59,706 nt of DNA from Vitreoscilla stercoraria DSM 513 (GCF_000382305.1 NZ_KB908033.1:1-59706); one strand, 5' to 3'. Counted from the stretch's first letter, positions 42,969-52,410 are shown. Translations and numbers: made by a program. The notes: generated from the letters alone by a model not told the origin.

Positions 42969-43796
42969 ATGAGCCAAACCAACAAAATCGATGTCATCAT
43001 TCCCTGTTATAATGCTGCTGCTACTTTGGCGCGTGCTTTAGAAAGTGTATTGGTACAAGATTATTTGGGGCGCATCATTATTGTGGATGATGCTTCTAGC
43101 GATGCCAGCGTCGCTATCGCACAATCTTATCAAGCTCGTTTTCCACAACACATCGTGATTGAAAAACTGCCTCAAAATAGCGGTGTGGCTCGGGCACGCA
43201 ATTGGGGTATGTTGGTTAGTCAAGCCGACGTCGTTGCTTTTTTAGATGCCGATGATGCATACGAGCGCCATGTTTTGGGTTTTGCGAGTGCGGTGATGCA
43301 GTTTCGACCTGAAATTCCTATGTTGCGCTTGGGCTTAAAACCCGTGGATTTGGATGAAAAATATGCCCAACATCCTAATTTTTCCTATGGTTGGCGACAT
43401 GTAGAAATGACGGTTGGCGGCAATATGATTTTCAGGCGTGCATTTTTACTCGCTTGTGGTGGTTTCCCGCAAGACCAATTGTTTCGCCGCTTAGGTGGTG
43501 AAGATGTTGCGCTGGGATTGGCGGTATTACAAGTCACCCAAATGGGTGTGGCATTTGACAATGTGGGTTTGAATGACATTACAGTGTTGCATTATTGTCG
43601 CCCCAACATGCATGCTTATCGGCTTTTGGATACGGTTTTATTTGCCCAATCTCAAAACCACATTACGCAAGCCGATCATGATGCAGCTCAAAATGTGACT
43701 GACAATATTGTTTCACGGCTACAAAACTTACAAACTTGGTTGAGCGTTCAACCCAAAGGCAAAATTCCATTACAAGTGGAAACAGCGCCTCAATAA
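42969..43796 (+). CDS. glycosyltransferase family 2
   Basis: A 275-residue GT-A fold enzyme: IDVIIPCYNAAATLARALESVL at the start, IIIVDDASSD, GVARARNWGMLV and the metal-binding FLDADDAYE. It moves a sugar from a nucleotide donor to an unknown acceptor, likely an envelope polysaccharide or lipid. No membrane segment is present. It is followed by purB after 78 bases without a clear terminator. Confidence 0.9.
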   Translation: MSQTNKIDVIIPCYNAAATLARALESVLVQDYLGRIIIVDDASSDASVAIAQSYQARFPQHIVIEKLPQNSGVARARNWGMLVSQADVVAFLDADDAYERHVLGFASAVMQFRPEIPMLRLGLKPVDLDEKYAQHPNFSYGWRHVEMTVGGNMIFRRAFLLACGGFPQDQLFRRLGGEDVALGLAVLQVTQMGVAFDNVGLNDITVLHYCRPNMHAYRLLDTVLFAQSQNHITQADHDAAQNVTDNIVSRLQNLQTWLSVQPKGKIPLQVETAPQ

Positions 43797-43874
43797 ACAA
43801 ACTATTTTCCTGCTGATGCTGACAGGATACTTCAGCTTTAAGCTTTACTTTAGTACAACGAAAGAAACGCAAAA

Positions 43875-45239
43875 ATGGACAGTATTTACGCTCTTAGCCC
43901 ACTTGATGGTCGTTACGCGAAATCAGTAGAGGCTTTGCGCCCTATTTTCTCTGAATATGGTTTGATGAAATTCCGTGTACAAGTGGAATTGTCTTGGCTC
44001 AAAGCCTTAGCAGCAGAAGAAAAAATTGCCGAAGTGCCTGCTTTTTCAGATTTGACCATCAAAGAAATCAACGATGTGATGGCAAACTTCTCTTTGGCAG
44101 ACGCTGCAGTGGTTAAAAGCATTGAAGCGACCACCAATCACGACGTCAAAGCGATTGAATATTGGTTAAAAGAACGTTTCAGCGGCGTGCCTGAAGTATT
44201 GGCTGTGAGCGAATTCATCCACTTTGCTTGTACCAGTGAAGACATCAACAACTTGAGCCATGCTTTGATGTTAAAAACCGCTCGTGATGAAGTAGTATTG
44301 CCTGCATTGCAAGACATTATCAGCAAATTGACTGACATGTCACACGAATTTTCAGCGATGCCAATGATGGCGCGTACTCACGGTCAACCTGCAACCCCAA
44401 CCACTTTGGGCAAAGAGTTGGCGAACGTAGTATTCCGTTTGCAACGCCAAGTTGAAGGCTTAAAAGCGCAAGAATTCTTGGGCAAAATCAATGGTGCGGT
44501 GGGCAACTACAATGCTCACATGGTCGCTTACCCAGAAGTGGATTGGGAAAAACATTGCAGCTCATTTGTGAAATCTTTGGGCATCACTTTCAATCCTTAC
44601 ACAATTCAAATTGAACCACACGATTACATCGCCGAATTCTTCCAAACCTTGACGCGCGTAAACACCATTTTGGTGGACTTTAACCGTGACGTTTGGGGCT
44701 ATATTTCTTTGGGTTACTTCAAACAAAAAGTCAAAGCTGGCGAAGTCGGTTCTTCAACCATGCCGCACAAAGTCAATCCAATTGACTTTGAAAACTCAGA
44801 AGGCAATTTGGGCATGGCCAACGCTGTGTTGAGCTTCATGGCTGAAAAATTGCCTGTATCTCGCTGGCAGCGTGACTTAACCGACTCAACGGTGCTACGC
44901 AACATGGGCGTAGGCTTGGGTTACACCATTTTAGGCTGGTCTGCTCATTTGCGTGGCTTGAACAAATTGGAAACCAATCCAGCAGCTTTGTTAGCGGATT
45001 TGGATGCAACTTGGGAATTGTTGGCTGAGCCGATTCAAACAGTGATGCGTCGCTTTGCCGTGCCAAATCCTTACGAGCAATTGAAAGATTTGACCCGTGG
45101 TAAAGGTGGTATCACACCTGAAACATTGAAAATTTTCATTGAAAAATTGGATATTCCACAAGCCGAAAAAGAAAAATTGTTGGCTTTGCGTCCTGAAACC
45201 TACATCGGTAAAGCCGTTGAATTGGCCAACCGCATCTAA
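43875..45239 (+). CDS. purB: adenylosuccinate lyase
   Basis: A 454-residue cytoplasmic enzyme of purine synthesis that releases fumarate from SAICAR and adenylosuccinate. Signature SSTMPHKVNPIDFENSEGN (catalytic Ser loop) is present, with ARTHGQPATPTTLGKE and FACTSEDINNLSHA. Length and start are typical of the E. coli-type PurB. Confidence 0.97.
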   Translation: MDSIYALSPLDGRYAKSVEALRPIFSEYGLMKFRVQVELSWLKALAAEEKIAEVPAFSDLTIKEINDVMANFSLADAAVVKSIEATTNHDVKAIEYWLKERFSGVPEVLAVSEFIHFACTSEDINNLSHALMLKTARDEVVLPALQDIISKLTDMSHEFSAMPMMARTHGQPATPTTLGKELANVVFRLQRQVEGLKAQEFLGKINGAVGNYNAHMVAYPEVDWEKHCSSFVKSLGITFNPYTIQIEPHDYIAEFFQTLTRVNTILVDFNRDVWGYISLGYFKQKVKAGEVGSSTMPHKVNPIDFENSEGNLGMANAVLSFMAEKLPVSRWQRDLTDSTVLRNMGVGLGYTILGWSAHLRGLNKLETNPAALLADLDATWELLAEPIQTVMRRFAVPNPYEQLKDLTRGKGGITPETLKIFIEKLDIPQAEKEKLLALRPETYIGKAVELANRI

Positions 45240-45248
45240 GGATTTTGC

Positions 45249-45476
45249 ATGAAAAAAGCCGTAACTGCCAAAAGCTTTGAAGAAGCTGTGGCACGTTTGG
45301 AAGCCATTACCCAAGCGATGCAAGGCAACGAGTTGAGCTTGGAAGATGCTTTGGCTGCTTACAAAGAAGGCAATGAGTTGGTGCAGTTTTGCCAACAAAA
45401 ATTGGCCGACGTGGAGCAGCAATTGCAAGTTTTGGATGGCGACGAATTGAAGGAGTTGCATCTCAATGACGATTGA
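45249..45476 (+). CDS. xseB: exodeoxyribonuclease VII small subunit
   Basis: A 75-residue helical protein: SFEEAVARLEAITQAMQGNELSLEDALAAYKEG is the XseB hallmark region. It wraps the XseA catalytic subunit. It overlaps ispA by 11 bases, the usual xseB-ispA pairing. Confidence 0.95.
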   Translation: MKKAVTAKSFEEAVARLEAITQAMQGNELSLEDALAAYKEGNELVQFCQQKLADVEQQLQVLDGDELKELHLNDD

Positions 45477-46356
45477 TTTTCCAGCATGGCTACAAGCTAC
45501 TCAAGCGCAAGCTGAAGCTGCTGTTGAGCGTTATTTGCCCACCGAATCCACAGGTCAAGAAACCTTACATGAAGCCATGAGCTATGTGAGCGTGGGCGGT
45601 GGCAAGCGTTTTCGTCCTTTGCTGGCGGCTGCGGCTGCCCGTTTGGGTGCGGCAGATGCCGATGCTTTGAGTGCAGCGATGGCAGCGATTGAATATGTGC
45701 ATGTGTATTCTTTGGTGCATGACGACATGCCAGAAATGGACAATGACAGCATGCGTCGAGGCAAACCGACTTGTCATATTCAATACGACCAATCTACGGC
45801 TTTGCTCGTGGGTGATGCGTTACAGACTTTGGCATTTGATGTTTTAAGCCGTCCTGTAAACTTGCCTGCAATGCAACAATTAAAACGTGTGCAAGTGTTG
45901 GCGCGTGCTTCAGGCAGCTTAGGCATGGCGGGTGGTCAAGGCATTGATTTGGCCAATGTCGGCAAAGATTTGACGCTTGAACAATTGCAACACATGCACA
46001 GTTTGAAAACAGGTGCGTTGATTCGTGCAGCAGTGGCTTTGGGCGGTTTGTCTTGTGCCGATGTGTCTGAAACTTTGTTAAACGCTTTGGATGTGTATGC
46101 CGACAAGCTCGGCTTGGCATTTCAAGTGATTGACGATGTATTGGATTGTGAACAAGACAGCGCCACTTTAGGCAAAACCGCAGGCAAAGACGAAGAAGCC
46201 AACAAACCCACTTATGTGAAGTTGTTGGGTTTGGAGCCAGCTCGTGCGCAAGCGATTGCCTTGGCGCAAGAAGCCAAAGCCGCAGTCGCATCTTATGGCG
46301 AAGCTGCCGATGCGCTGCTGGGTTTGGCAGACTATGTCATTCAACGCAATCACTGA
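45466..46356 (+). CDS. ispA: farnesyl diphosphate synthase
   Basis: A 296-residue prenyl synthase that builds C15 farnesyl diphosphate from DMAPP and IPP. The first aspartate-rich motif is DDMPEMDND starting at Asp86, the second is DDVLD (about 222). GGGKRFRPLL near residue 44 binds diphosphate. It overlaps xseB; dxs, often next, is absent. A DUS-type terminator follows. Confidence 0.95.
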   Translation: MTIDFPAWLQATQAQAEAAVERYLPTESTGQETLHEAMSYVSVGGGKRFRPLLAAAAARLGAADADALSAAMAAIEYVHVYSLVHDDMPEMDNDSMRRGKPTCHIQYDQSTALLVGDALQTLAFDVLSRPVNLPAMQQLKRVQVLARASGSLGMAGGQGIDLANVGKDLTLEQLQHMHSLKTGALIRAAVALGGLSCADVSETLLNALDVYADKLGLAFQVIDDVLDCEQDSATLGKTAGKDEEANKPTYVKLLGLEPARAQAIALAQEAKAAVASYGEAADALLGLADYVIQRNH

Positions 46357-46370
46357 TTCCTAGCCACACC

Positions 46371-46404
46371 AAGCGTCCTGTAAAGAGTTACAGGACGCTT
46401 TTTA
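46371..46404. terminator. DUS-like inverted repeat with T run
   Basis: Arms AAGCGTCCTGTAA (46371-46383) and TTACAGGACGCTT (46388-46400) followed by TTT, between convergent ispA and the first polyamine-type receptor. Confidence 0.9.
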
Positions 46405-46425
46405 TTCCATCTGTAACATCCATGA

Positions 46426-47565
46426 TTAATTTGCAGCCCAAGCATTAAAACGCTTGTTCAAAACCTCAGCATTTTTAATCCAAAAATCCACATCCAACGG
46501 CATGGTGCCACGCATATTGGCGTGTGTGGTTGGCAACAATTTGGCAAACTCCAACGGCACTTTCGCTGCCGCTTCTTTGTTTGGCAAACCATACGCAATA
46601 TTATTAGCGGCCAATTTCGATTGATTATCGGCCTCACTGGTAAAGGCAATCAAATCCATTGCAGCTTCTTTATTCGATGCATTTTTCAAAATCACCCAGC
46701 TATCAATCGCATAAATACTTTCAGGCCACACCATTTTAAAATTGCGTTTTTCCGCGGCATTCAAAGCAGGAATGCGACCACTGTAAGCGGATGCCATCAC
46801 CACGCGACTTTCAGCCAAATATTCCAAAGGTTGAGACCCTTTTTCCCACCAAATAATATGGGGTTTTAAAACCTCCAAACGCTTAAAGGCTCGATTCACC
46901 CCTTCTGGTGTCGACAAAGTTGGATAAACCTTATTCAGCGGTACGCCTTCTGAGAGCAGCGCAAATTCCAAATTGTATTTGGCACCCTTGCGCAAAGCAC
47001 GCTTGCCTGGGAATTTTTTCACATCCCAAAAATCAGCCCACGACTTAGGTCCATGCGCCATTTTGTCACCGTCATATGTCAAAACCGTTGACCAAACAAT
47101 ACTGCCCACCCCACACTCACTGCTCGCGCCATCGACAAACTTAGCAGGGCTGCCCAATTTAGACCAATCCAGTTTTTCAAACAAACCTTCATTGCATCCC
47201 AAAGCCAATTCTTCAGCCTCAACTTGCACCAAATCCCAATCTGGATTGCCTTTAGCCACTTGATTTTTCAAAATATCATAGCCGCCATCATACGATTTAT
47301 CGACCACAGGCGTGCCCAATTTTTGCGCAAAAGGCTGAAAGAAAATTTTACGTTGTACATCTTGATATGCCCCACCCCAAGATGCCACCGTCAAGTAACG
47401 CTCTCCACTTGCCGATCTTTCAGAACCAGAGTAAGCCTCACCTGTAATATTTTTAGAAGCGGGTACCGGTGCATCAGAGTCTAGTCCTGTTAACGATGCT
47501 TCGCCACCACAAGCTGCTGTGACAATCAACGTGCCGATTACGAGTGCCAAATTTGTCAATTTCAT
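46426..47565 (-). CDS. PotD-like ABC binding lipoprotein, copy 1
   Basis: A 379-residue lipoprotein (lipobox TAAC, Cys19) of the spermidine/putrescine receptor type: YLTVASWGGAYQDVQRKIFF, YDILKNQVAKGNPDWDLVQVE, then AYSGRIPALN and YAIDSWVILKNASNKEAA. It would feed an ABC importer for polyamine or a similar cation, but no permease is nearby. Its product is the same length as copy 2 and most residues are identical, so the two arose by tandem duplication. The 5' leader hairpin is also shared. Confidence 0.85.
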   Translation of the reverse strand: MKLTNLALVIGTLIVTAACGGEASLTGLDSDAPVPASKNITGEAYSGSERSASGERYLTVASWGGAYQDVQRKIFFQPFAQKLGTPVVDKSYDGGYDILKNQVAKGNPDWDLVQVEAEELALGCNEGLFEKLDWSKLGSPAKFVDGASSECGVGSIVWSTVLTYDGDKMAHGPKSWADFWDVKKFPGKRALRKGAKYNLEFALLSEGVPLNKVYPTLSTPEGVNRAFKRLEVLKPHIIWWEKGSQPLEYLAESRVVMASAYSGRIPALNAAEKRNFKMVWPESIYAIDSWVILKNASNKEAAMDLIAFTSEADNQSKLAANNIAYGLPNKEAAAKVPLEFAKLLPTTHANMRGTMPLDVDFWIKNAEVLNKRFNAWAAN

Positions 47566-47600
47566 TATCAGACTTCCTGTATCTTAAACAAACTACTGAT

Positions 47601-47696
47601 AAAAACAGGTATCACACGATTTTTTCATTGAATTTAAACCATCTCAATTCAAGGTCTCCTCCCCCAAAACACCGACCTTCTCTACATGTTATACCC
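47601..47696 (-). promoter_or_regulatory. conserved leader with hairpin, receptor copy 1
   Basis: The minus strand has AAGGTC (47679-47674) pairing with GACCTT (47656-47651), preceded by GGGTATAACATGTAGA and followed by ATCGTGTGATACCTGTTTTT (47620-47601). The same elements in the same order precede copy 2, although other intergenic sequence has diverged. Confidence 0.6.
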
Positions 47697-47988
47697 CTCT
47701 TGATTGATTACATTTCATACAACATCACACCTCAATCAATCTTTACTAACATTCTAATTCTACCCACACTTACAATTTATTTAATTATCATAAATAATTC
47801 AAGAATAATCATTAAAATCATAGACAATTCAGCAAAAAAGAAATTAACTTCTATATAAAAATTTTAAAAATACACTTATACAACACAGAAAATACCACCA
47901 AAAAACTGTTTAAGCGCCATATAAACTGACATCAATAAGGTAAAAATCACCCTAGCTAAAACCTAATTTCATTTTCAACGACCATAAA

Positions 47989-48019
47989 AAAACGACTTGA
48001 AAATCATTCAAGTCGTTTT
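47989..48019 (-). terminator. terminator of receptor copy 2
   Basis: Perfect 12-base stem AAAACGACTTGA (47989-48000) and TCAAGTCGTTTT (48008-48019); on the minus strand a T run follows. It is not DUS-derived. Confidence 0.85.
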
Positions 48020-48048
48020 AGATATTTCTCATCAATAAAACAGCTATC

Positions 48049-49188
48049 TTAACTACCTAGCCAAGCATTAAAGCGCTTGTTCAAAGTCTCAGAATTTTGT
48101 ACCCAGAAATTCACATCCAATGGAATCGCACCTGGCATATTTGCTGGTGTGGTTGGCAAGTTTTTCGCAAACTCTAACGGTACTTTCGCGCCAGCTTCTT
48201 TATTGGGTAAACCATAAGCAATTTGATTGGCAGCCAATTGAGATTGTCGCTCTGCATCACTGGTGAATTGAATCAAATTCATAGCAGCTTCTTTGTTGGC
48301 TGCATTTTTCAAAATCACCCAGCTGTCAATGGCATAAATACTTTCAGGCCATACTACTTTGAAATTGCGCTTATCTGCTTGATTCAAAGCAGGAATACGA
48401 CCACTATAAGCCGATGCCATAACCACTTTACCTTCAGCCAAATATTCCAAAGGCTGAGAACCTTTTTCCCACCAAATAATATGTGGTTTCAATGTATCCA
48501 AACGCTTGAAAGCACGATTCACGCCTTCAGGCGTAGACAAGGTTTTATAAACCTCATGCGGTGGCACACCATCTGATAACAAAGCAAACTCTAAAGTATA
48601 TTTAGGACCTTTGCGCAAAGAACGCTTGCCTGGAAATTGACTCACATTCCAAAAATCTGCCCAAGATTTAGGTGCTTGCGCCATTTTGTCTGCGTCATAC
48701 GTCAAAATGGTAGACCAAACAATATTACCGACGCCACATTCATGAATTGCCCCATCAATATATTTAGCAGGGTCTCCCAATGGGCTCCAGTCCATTTTTT
48801 CGAACAAGCCATTTTCACAACCCAAAGCCAATTCTTCGGCTTCCACTTGCACCAAGTCCCAATCAGGATTGCCCGTTTCGACTTTGGTTTTCAAAATGTC
48901 ATAACCACCATCATAAGATTTATCCACAACTGGTGCACCCAATTGCTCTGCAAATGGGGTAAAGAAAATTTTACGCTGCGTGTCTTGATAAGCTCCGCCC
49001 CAAGAGGCCACTGTCAAATAACGCTCACCACTGGCCGATTTTTCAGGACCAGAATAAGCTTCACCACTGATGTTTTTAGAAGGCGGTGCGGGTGTTTGTG
49101 ATTCTGCCCCGGTAGATGATGCATTGCCACCACACGCGGTCAATGTAGCGAGTGTTCCCATAATAAGTGCTAAATACGTCAATTTCAT
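48049..49188 (-). CDS. PotD-like ABC binding lipoprotein, copy 2
   Basis: A 379-residue lipoprotein (lipobox LTAC, Cys19), close paralogue of the downstream gene, differing mainly in scattered residues and in the linker after the lipidated Cys. Shared blocks include SASGERYLTVASWGGAYQ, WWEKGSQPLEYLAE and VWPESIYAIDSWVILKNA. The start at 49188 (MKLTYLAL) matches the other copy and opens the signal peptide; upstream codons lie in the shared leader. Ligand and partner permease are unknown. Confidence 0.85.
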   Translation of the reverse strand: MKLTYLALIMGTLATLTACGGNASSTGAESQTPAPPSKNISGEAYSGPEKSASGERYLTVASWGGAYQDTQRKIFFTPFAEQLGAPVVDKSYDGGYDILKTKVETGNPDWDLVQVEAEELALGCENGLFEKMDWSPLGDPAKYIDGAIHECGVGNIVWSTILTYDADKMAQAPKSWADFWNVSQFPGKRSLRKGPKYTLEFALLSDGVPPHEVYKTLSTPEGVNRAFKRLDTLKPHIIWWEKGSQPLEYLAEGKVVMASAYSGRIPALNQADKRNFKVVWPESIYAIDSWVILKNAANKEAAMNLIQFTSDAERQSQLAANQIAYGLPNKEAGAKVPLEFAKNLPTTPANMPGAIPLDVNFWVQNSETLNKRFNAWLGS

Positions 49189-49230
49189 TGTAAAACTTTC
49201 TGTATCATAAAAAATAAAACAACTTACGAA

Positions 49231-49322
49231 AACAGGTATCACACGATTGTTATATTGAACTTCAAGCATCCAAATCCAAGGTCTTACTTTCGCACATCCG
49301 ACCTTTTTCTACATGTCATACC
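49231..49322 (-). promoter_or_regulatory. conserved leader with hairpin, receptor copy 2
   Basis: The minus strand has AAGGTC (49305-49300) pairing with GACCTT (49283-49278), preceded by GGGTATGACATGTAGA and followed by ATCGTGTGATACCTGTTTT. Its distance to the start codon (about 90 bases) matches copy 1 (about 86). Confidence 0.6.
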
Positions 49323-49478
49323 CCAATTGATTTACTGCTTTTCAAAACACCCACCTTTAAAAATCTTTGACACTTCAAAACCAAGTCACAAAATACCCAA
49401 TTCATGAACTGGGACATAATGACTTCATTCGTCTTATTAATGTCAATTCAATAATTTTATTTTGATTAACATTAAAAA

Positions 49479-49503
49479 GCGACCTTAAATCATTTCAGGT
49501 CGC
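49479..49503. repeat. hairpin with foreign DUS-like arm
   Basis: GCGACCT (49479-49485) and AGGTCGC (49497-49503). The minus strand reads GGCGACCTGAA, which resembles DUS dialects ending CCTGAA more than the local CCTGTAA form. Confidence 0.55.
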
Positions 49504-50108
49504 CATTTCGATAAGAATCAATATAAAATTACACTTTAAAATGATTTTGTCATTTATTTTTATGCTAATAAAATAAATATTATTGGAATATACATTACTG
49601 ATTTTAAAAATACAAATACCAAAAAATTAATCTCAATTTAAGATTTAATTTCAGAAAGAAATAAAAAATAAAAAATCCGTTTTATTTCATTTTAATTTGA
49701 AAATTATTAATATATAAATATAAAAAATATATGATATTTATATATTAAAAATATATTTTGAATTTTAATAATAACCATGTATTAACCATTATTTATATAA
49801 TGATTCATTGTTACTTAATAAATTAATTTTTATAAAATTATGACAATTTATTGAAAAACCAATAACAATATTATAAAAATTTCAAATGGTGAATTTTTAG
49901 CATCAGCTCCAATCAATGCCTCTAATTCCATCATAACCTCTTCTATCTGCGTTATCTCAAATGGGCTTAGCCATAAAAACATTATAATTTCAAATGAAAC
50001 AGTGACTTACTTACTAAAATAAAGGCAAAAAAACCAATGTATCCATTCATCAAGCTTACTTCTGCTTCACGATAAGCACATTATTCAAGAATAACCAAAG
50101 AAAATATT

Positions 50109-50651
50109 ATGTGGAAAAAATACGCATTATCTTGCTTATTTGGCGCAATTTCTGTGCTCACTTATGCAAATACAACACAAATCAATCCCAATCATCATAC
50201 TTACGGTCATTGGCAGATGCAGTTTGGCAAACAAAATGCCGCCATTCCCAACAACATCCATGTTTCAGCCATGGGTTTTGACAGCGGACATTTAAGCACT
50301 GAGGAGGACACTTGTCGCCATCAAAACGCCGCACTCAGCATACAAACCACGACTTTTACAGGTGCTGCCTTAAAACAAGCCTTGAGCCGTCATTTATTCC
50401 ATTTGACCTCTCAATATGTTGATATTCTCAAATACCAAAGCACGTCGAAAAATCTACAAGACAACACAGCGCAAACGGGACAAGTGCGAGCCTTATTACA
50501 ATATATAGATACCAAAAACACTTATTCAGGTATGCACATTCAATATTGTTCAGGTTATAGTGAATATTTCATCCAACTAACGCCTAACAAAGCATTGTAT
50601 TTATTCACCAATCAAGATAATGAGCGTTACGTTTTATTCAGTAAAAAATAA
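50109..50651 (+). CDS. hypothetical exported protein
   Basis: A 180-residue protein with a signal peptide (residues 1-20, cleavage after TYA). The mature part is polar, rich in Gln, His and Thr, with cysteines at about residues 72 and 148 that could pair. I do not recognise a domain. It has moderately AT-rich codon use and lies at the right end of the AT-rich region, followed by a DUS-type terminator, so it is probably expressed alone. Confidence 0.65.
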   Translation: MWKKYALSCLFGAISVLTYANTTQINPNHHTYGHWQMQFGKQNAAIPNNIHVSAMGFDSGHLSTEEDTCRHQNAALSIQTTTFTGAALKQALSRHLFHLTSQYVDILKYQSTSKNLQDNTAQTGQVRALLQYIDTKNTYSGMHIQYCSGYSEYFIQLTPNKALYLFTNQDNERYVLFSKK

Positions 50652-50692
50652 GTTGCTTGGCCACGTATCTCTCAGATACATGGATGTTAAAA

Positions 50693-50725
50693 AAGCGTCC
50701 TGTAAGCCTTACAGGACGCTTTTTT
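50693..50725. terminator. DUS-like inverted repeat with T run
   Basis: Arms AAGCGTCCTGTAAG (50693-50706) and CTTACAGGACGCTT (50708-50721) with a 1-base loop and a following T run. Confidence 0.9.
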
Positions 50726-50800
50726 ATAATACGTATTTCATGTATATGGACTAAATTCAATCACAAATGAAATTTAAGTACTCATTCAGTACAGGGATCA

Positions 50801-51259
50801 ATGGCTATGAAACATATTCAATATAATTATCAAATCATGCGCTATTGTTTGATGATTGGACTGATTGCGGCCATTCTTTCATTTTCCTTAATGGCATTAA
50901 AGGGTTCTGGATATTCTCATATTATCCAAAATATTTTGTTTGATATGATAACAGTGACCGCTTTTCCCATGCTTTTATGGCTGTTTAAAGTCAATGAGCA
51001 AGTTATCAAAGGCATTGTGTTGGCTCATGCCGCCTTTTTAGTCATTTTTAGTTTGTGGCTTTACTCGTTGACTTATCCCGAATCTATGCTATGGATTCAC
51101 TATATTTTTTCACTGTTAGGTGGTATTACAGGTGGCATAATAAGTGTGTCATATGTATCTGCCAATCGAACCCATTTTAACCAACTCATTGCATTCAGTT
51201 TAACGATCTTGGGTATGTTTTTGGTGTTAATCAGTATGATTATTCCGATATTTTTATGA
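50801..51259 (+). CDS. hypothetical four-helix membrane protein
   Basis: A 152-residue inner-membrane protein with four hydrophobic segments (about residues 13-33, 46-66, 70-90 and 97-120, with a last one to the C-terminus). No known motif is visible. An ATG two codons further on (50807) is an equally good start; neither has a strong ribosome site. It stands between two DUS-type hairpins as a single gene. Confidence 0.65.
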   Translation: MAMKHIQYNYQIMRYCLMIGLIAAILSFSLMALKGSGYSHIIQNILFDMITVTAFPMLLWLFKVNEQVIKGIVLAHAAFLVIFSLWLYSLTYPESMLWIHYIFSLLGGITGGIISVSYVSANRTHFNQLIAFSLTILGMFLVLISMIIPIFL

Positions 51260-51366
51260 TAATAAAAACATTTTTATTAGCGCAAAAAAATCAATATGGG
51301 GTGTTTTTCAATCATGTTGCGCTCGAATGGATGCAAATATTTCAAACTTCACAATACGCACATTCA

Positions 51367-51395
51367 AAGCGTCCTGTAAACTTTACAGGACGCTT
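51367..51395. terminator. DUS-like inverted repeat, bidirectional terminator
   Basis: Arms AAGCGTCCTGTAAA (51367-51380) and TTTACAGGACGCTT (51382-51395), just beyond the SDR stop on the minus strand. Confidence 0.9.
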
Positions 51396-51406
51396 AAAAG
51401 TTCATA

Positions 51407-52246
51407 TTACTGCTCTTGCCTATCGGTCATCTTAGAAACATTTAACCATTCTTGCGCCAAACGATTCATGTCATGGGCTTTGTGCAACACCGCCTCCACA
51501 GCATCACTGCCTGCTGCAAAACGCACAGGCGGCGAAACTTCTTCTGCCAATTGCATCAAAATTGCTGCCAATCGCACAGGGTCTCCCATTTGCTGATGGT
51601 TCAACGCCTGCTGTTTTTGCTTAAAATCCAATTCATATTCCATATAATCAGGCACATGCCATTCACCATAGGTTAACGAGGTTTCATCTAAAAAATCGGT
51701 TCGAAATGAACCCGGCTCAACCAAAGTTGCATTCAATCCCAAAGGTGCAATCTCCTCGGCCAAGCCTTCCATCCACCCCTCTAAAGCAAATTTAGACGCA
51801 CTATACACACTATAACCTGCTTGAGATTTCACGCCAGCCAAACCCGATATGGTAAAAATTTGTCCACTTTTTTGCGCACGCATAATCGGCAACACCGCAC
51901 GAGTCGCATGCATACTGCCAAAAACATTGGTGGCAAATTGTTGCTCAATTTGTTCCGGGCTGATGTTTTCAAACCAGCCCATTTGCCCATACCCTGCATT
52001 ATTCACCAATACATCAATGCGCCCAAAATGCGCTTGTGCGATGGTGATGCCTGCTTGAACTTGCTGTTCATCACTCACATCCATAGGCACAATTAAAAAG
52101 TTCTCGCCATGTTGGCTCAATTTTTTGTGCAACGCATCCGTATTTCTGGCCGTTGCCACCACAGAGCGACCTGCATTCAATAAAAATTTGCACAAACTTA
52201 AACCCAAACCTCGACTGGCTCCTGTCACCATCCATACTTTTTTCAT
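51407..52246 (-). CDS. short-chain dehydrogenase/reductase
   Basis: A 279-residue classical SDR. The NAD(P) site is TGASRGLG (8-15), NNAG at 82-85, catalytic Ser134 region, Tyr148 and Lys152 (YSASK). The EPGSFRTDFL segment after the active site is typical of a large group of uncharacterised SDRs. Arg12 in the first motif and Arg34 suggest NADPH. Substrate is unknown. It is a single gene divergent from ffs. Confidence 0.92.
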   Translation of the reverse strand: MKKVWMVTGASRGLGLSLCKFLLNAGRSVVATARNTDALHKKLSQHGENFLIVPMDVSDEQQVQAGITIAQAHFGRIDVLVNNAGYGQMGWFENISPEQIEQQFATNVFGSMHATRAVLPIMRAQKSGQIFTISGLAGVKSQAGYSVYSASKFALEGWMEGLAEEIAPLGLNATLVEPGSFRTDFLDETSLTYGEWHVPDYMEYELDFKQKQQALNHQQMGDPVRLAAILMQLAEEVSPPVRFAAGSDAVEAVLHKAHDMNRLAQEWLNVSKMTDRQEQ

Positions 52247-52381
52247 AATGCTGCCCTTTGCCTCAATGTCTCAAAAATACCATCCGCTGCCTTGCCCTTA
52301 AGCCTACGCATGATATAGACAATACTCACGCTGCAATGCAACAGAAATGACGCCACCATCTTCATTCATGCAAATAAATAC

Positions 52382-52410
52382 TTGGGTTTTGTTCTATTTA
52401 ATGGTATAGT
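52382..52410 (+). promoter_or_regulatory. ffs promoter
   Basis: TTGGGT (52382-52387), a 17-base spacer and TATAGT (52405-52410), directly before the 4.5S RNA. Confidence 0.5.

Larger units (their letters stand above)
47566..48048. other. AT-rich spacer between receptor copies
   Basis: This 483-base spacer holds the leader of copy 1 (47566-47715), the terminator of copy 2 and a very AT-rich middle. A decayed DUS-like copy (AAGCGCCATATAAA) lies near 47911. No credible gene is seen. Confidence 0.6.
49189..50108. other. long AT-rich region without genes
   Basis: About 920 bases. The first 140 are the leader of receptor copy 2. A hairpin sits at 49479-49503. From about 49510 to 50000 the sequence is extremely AT-rich with no open frame of note, resembling xenogeneic or silenced DNA. 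No tRNA or mobile element is seen. Confidence 0.6.

Noticed and set aside
47544..47858. A 104-codon open frame in the AT-rich spacer
   Set aside because: Low-complexity Ile/Asn-rich product, no ribosome site, and overlaps the start and leader of the receptor gene.
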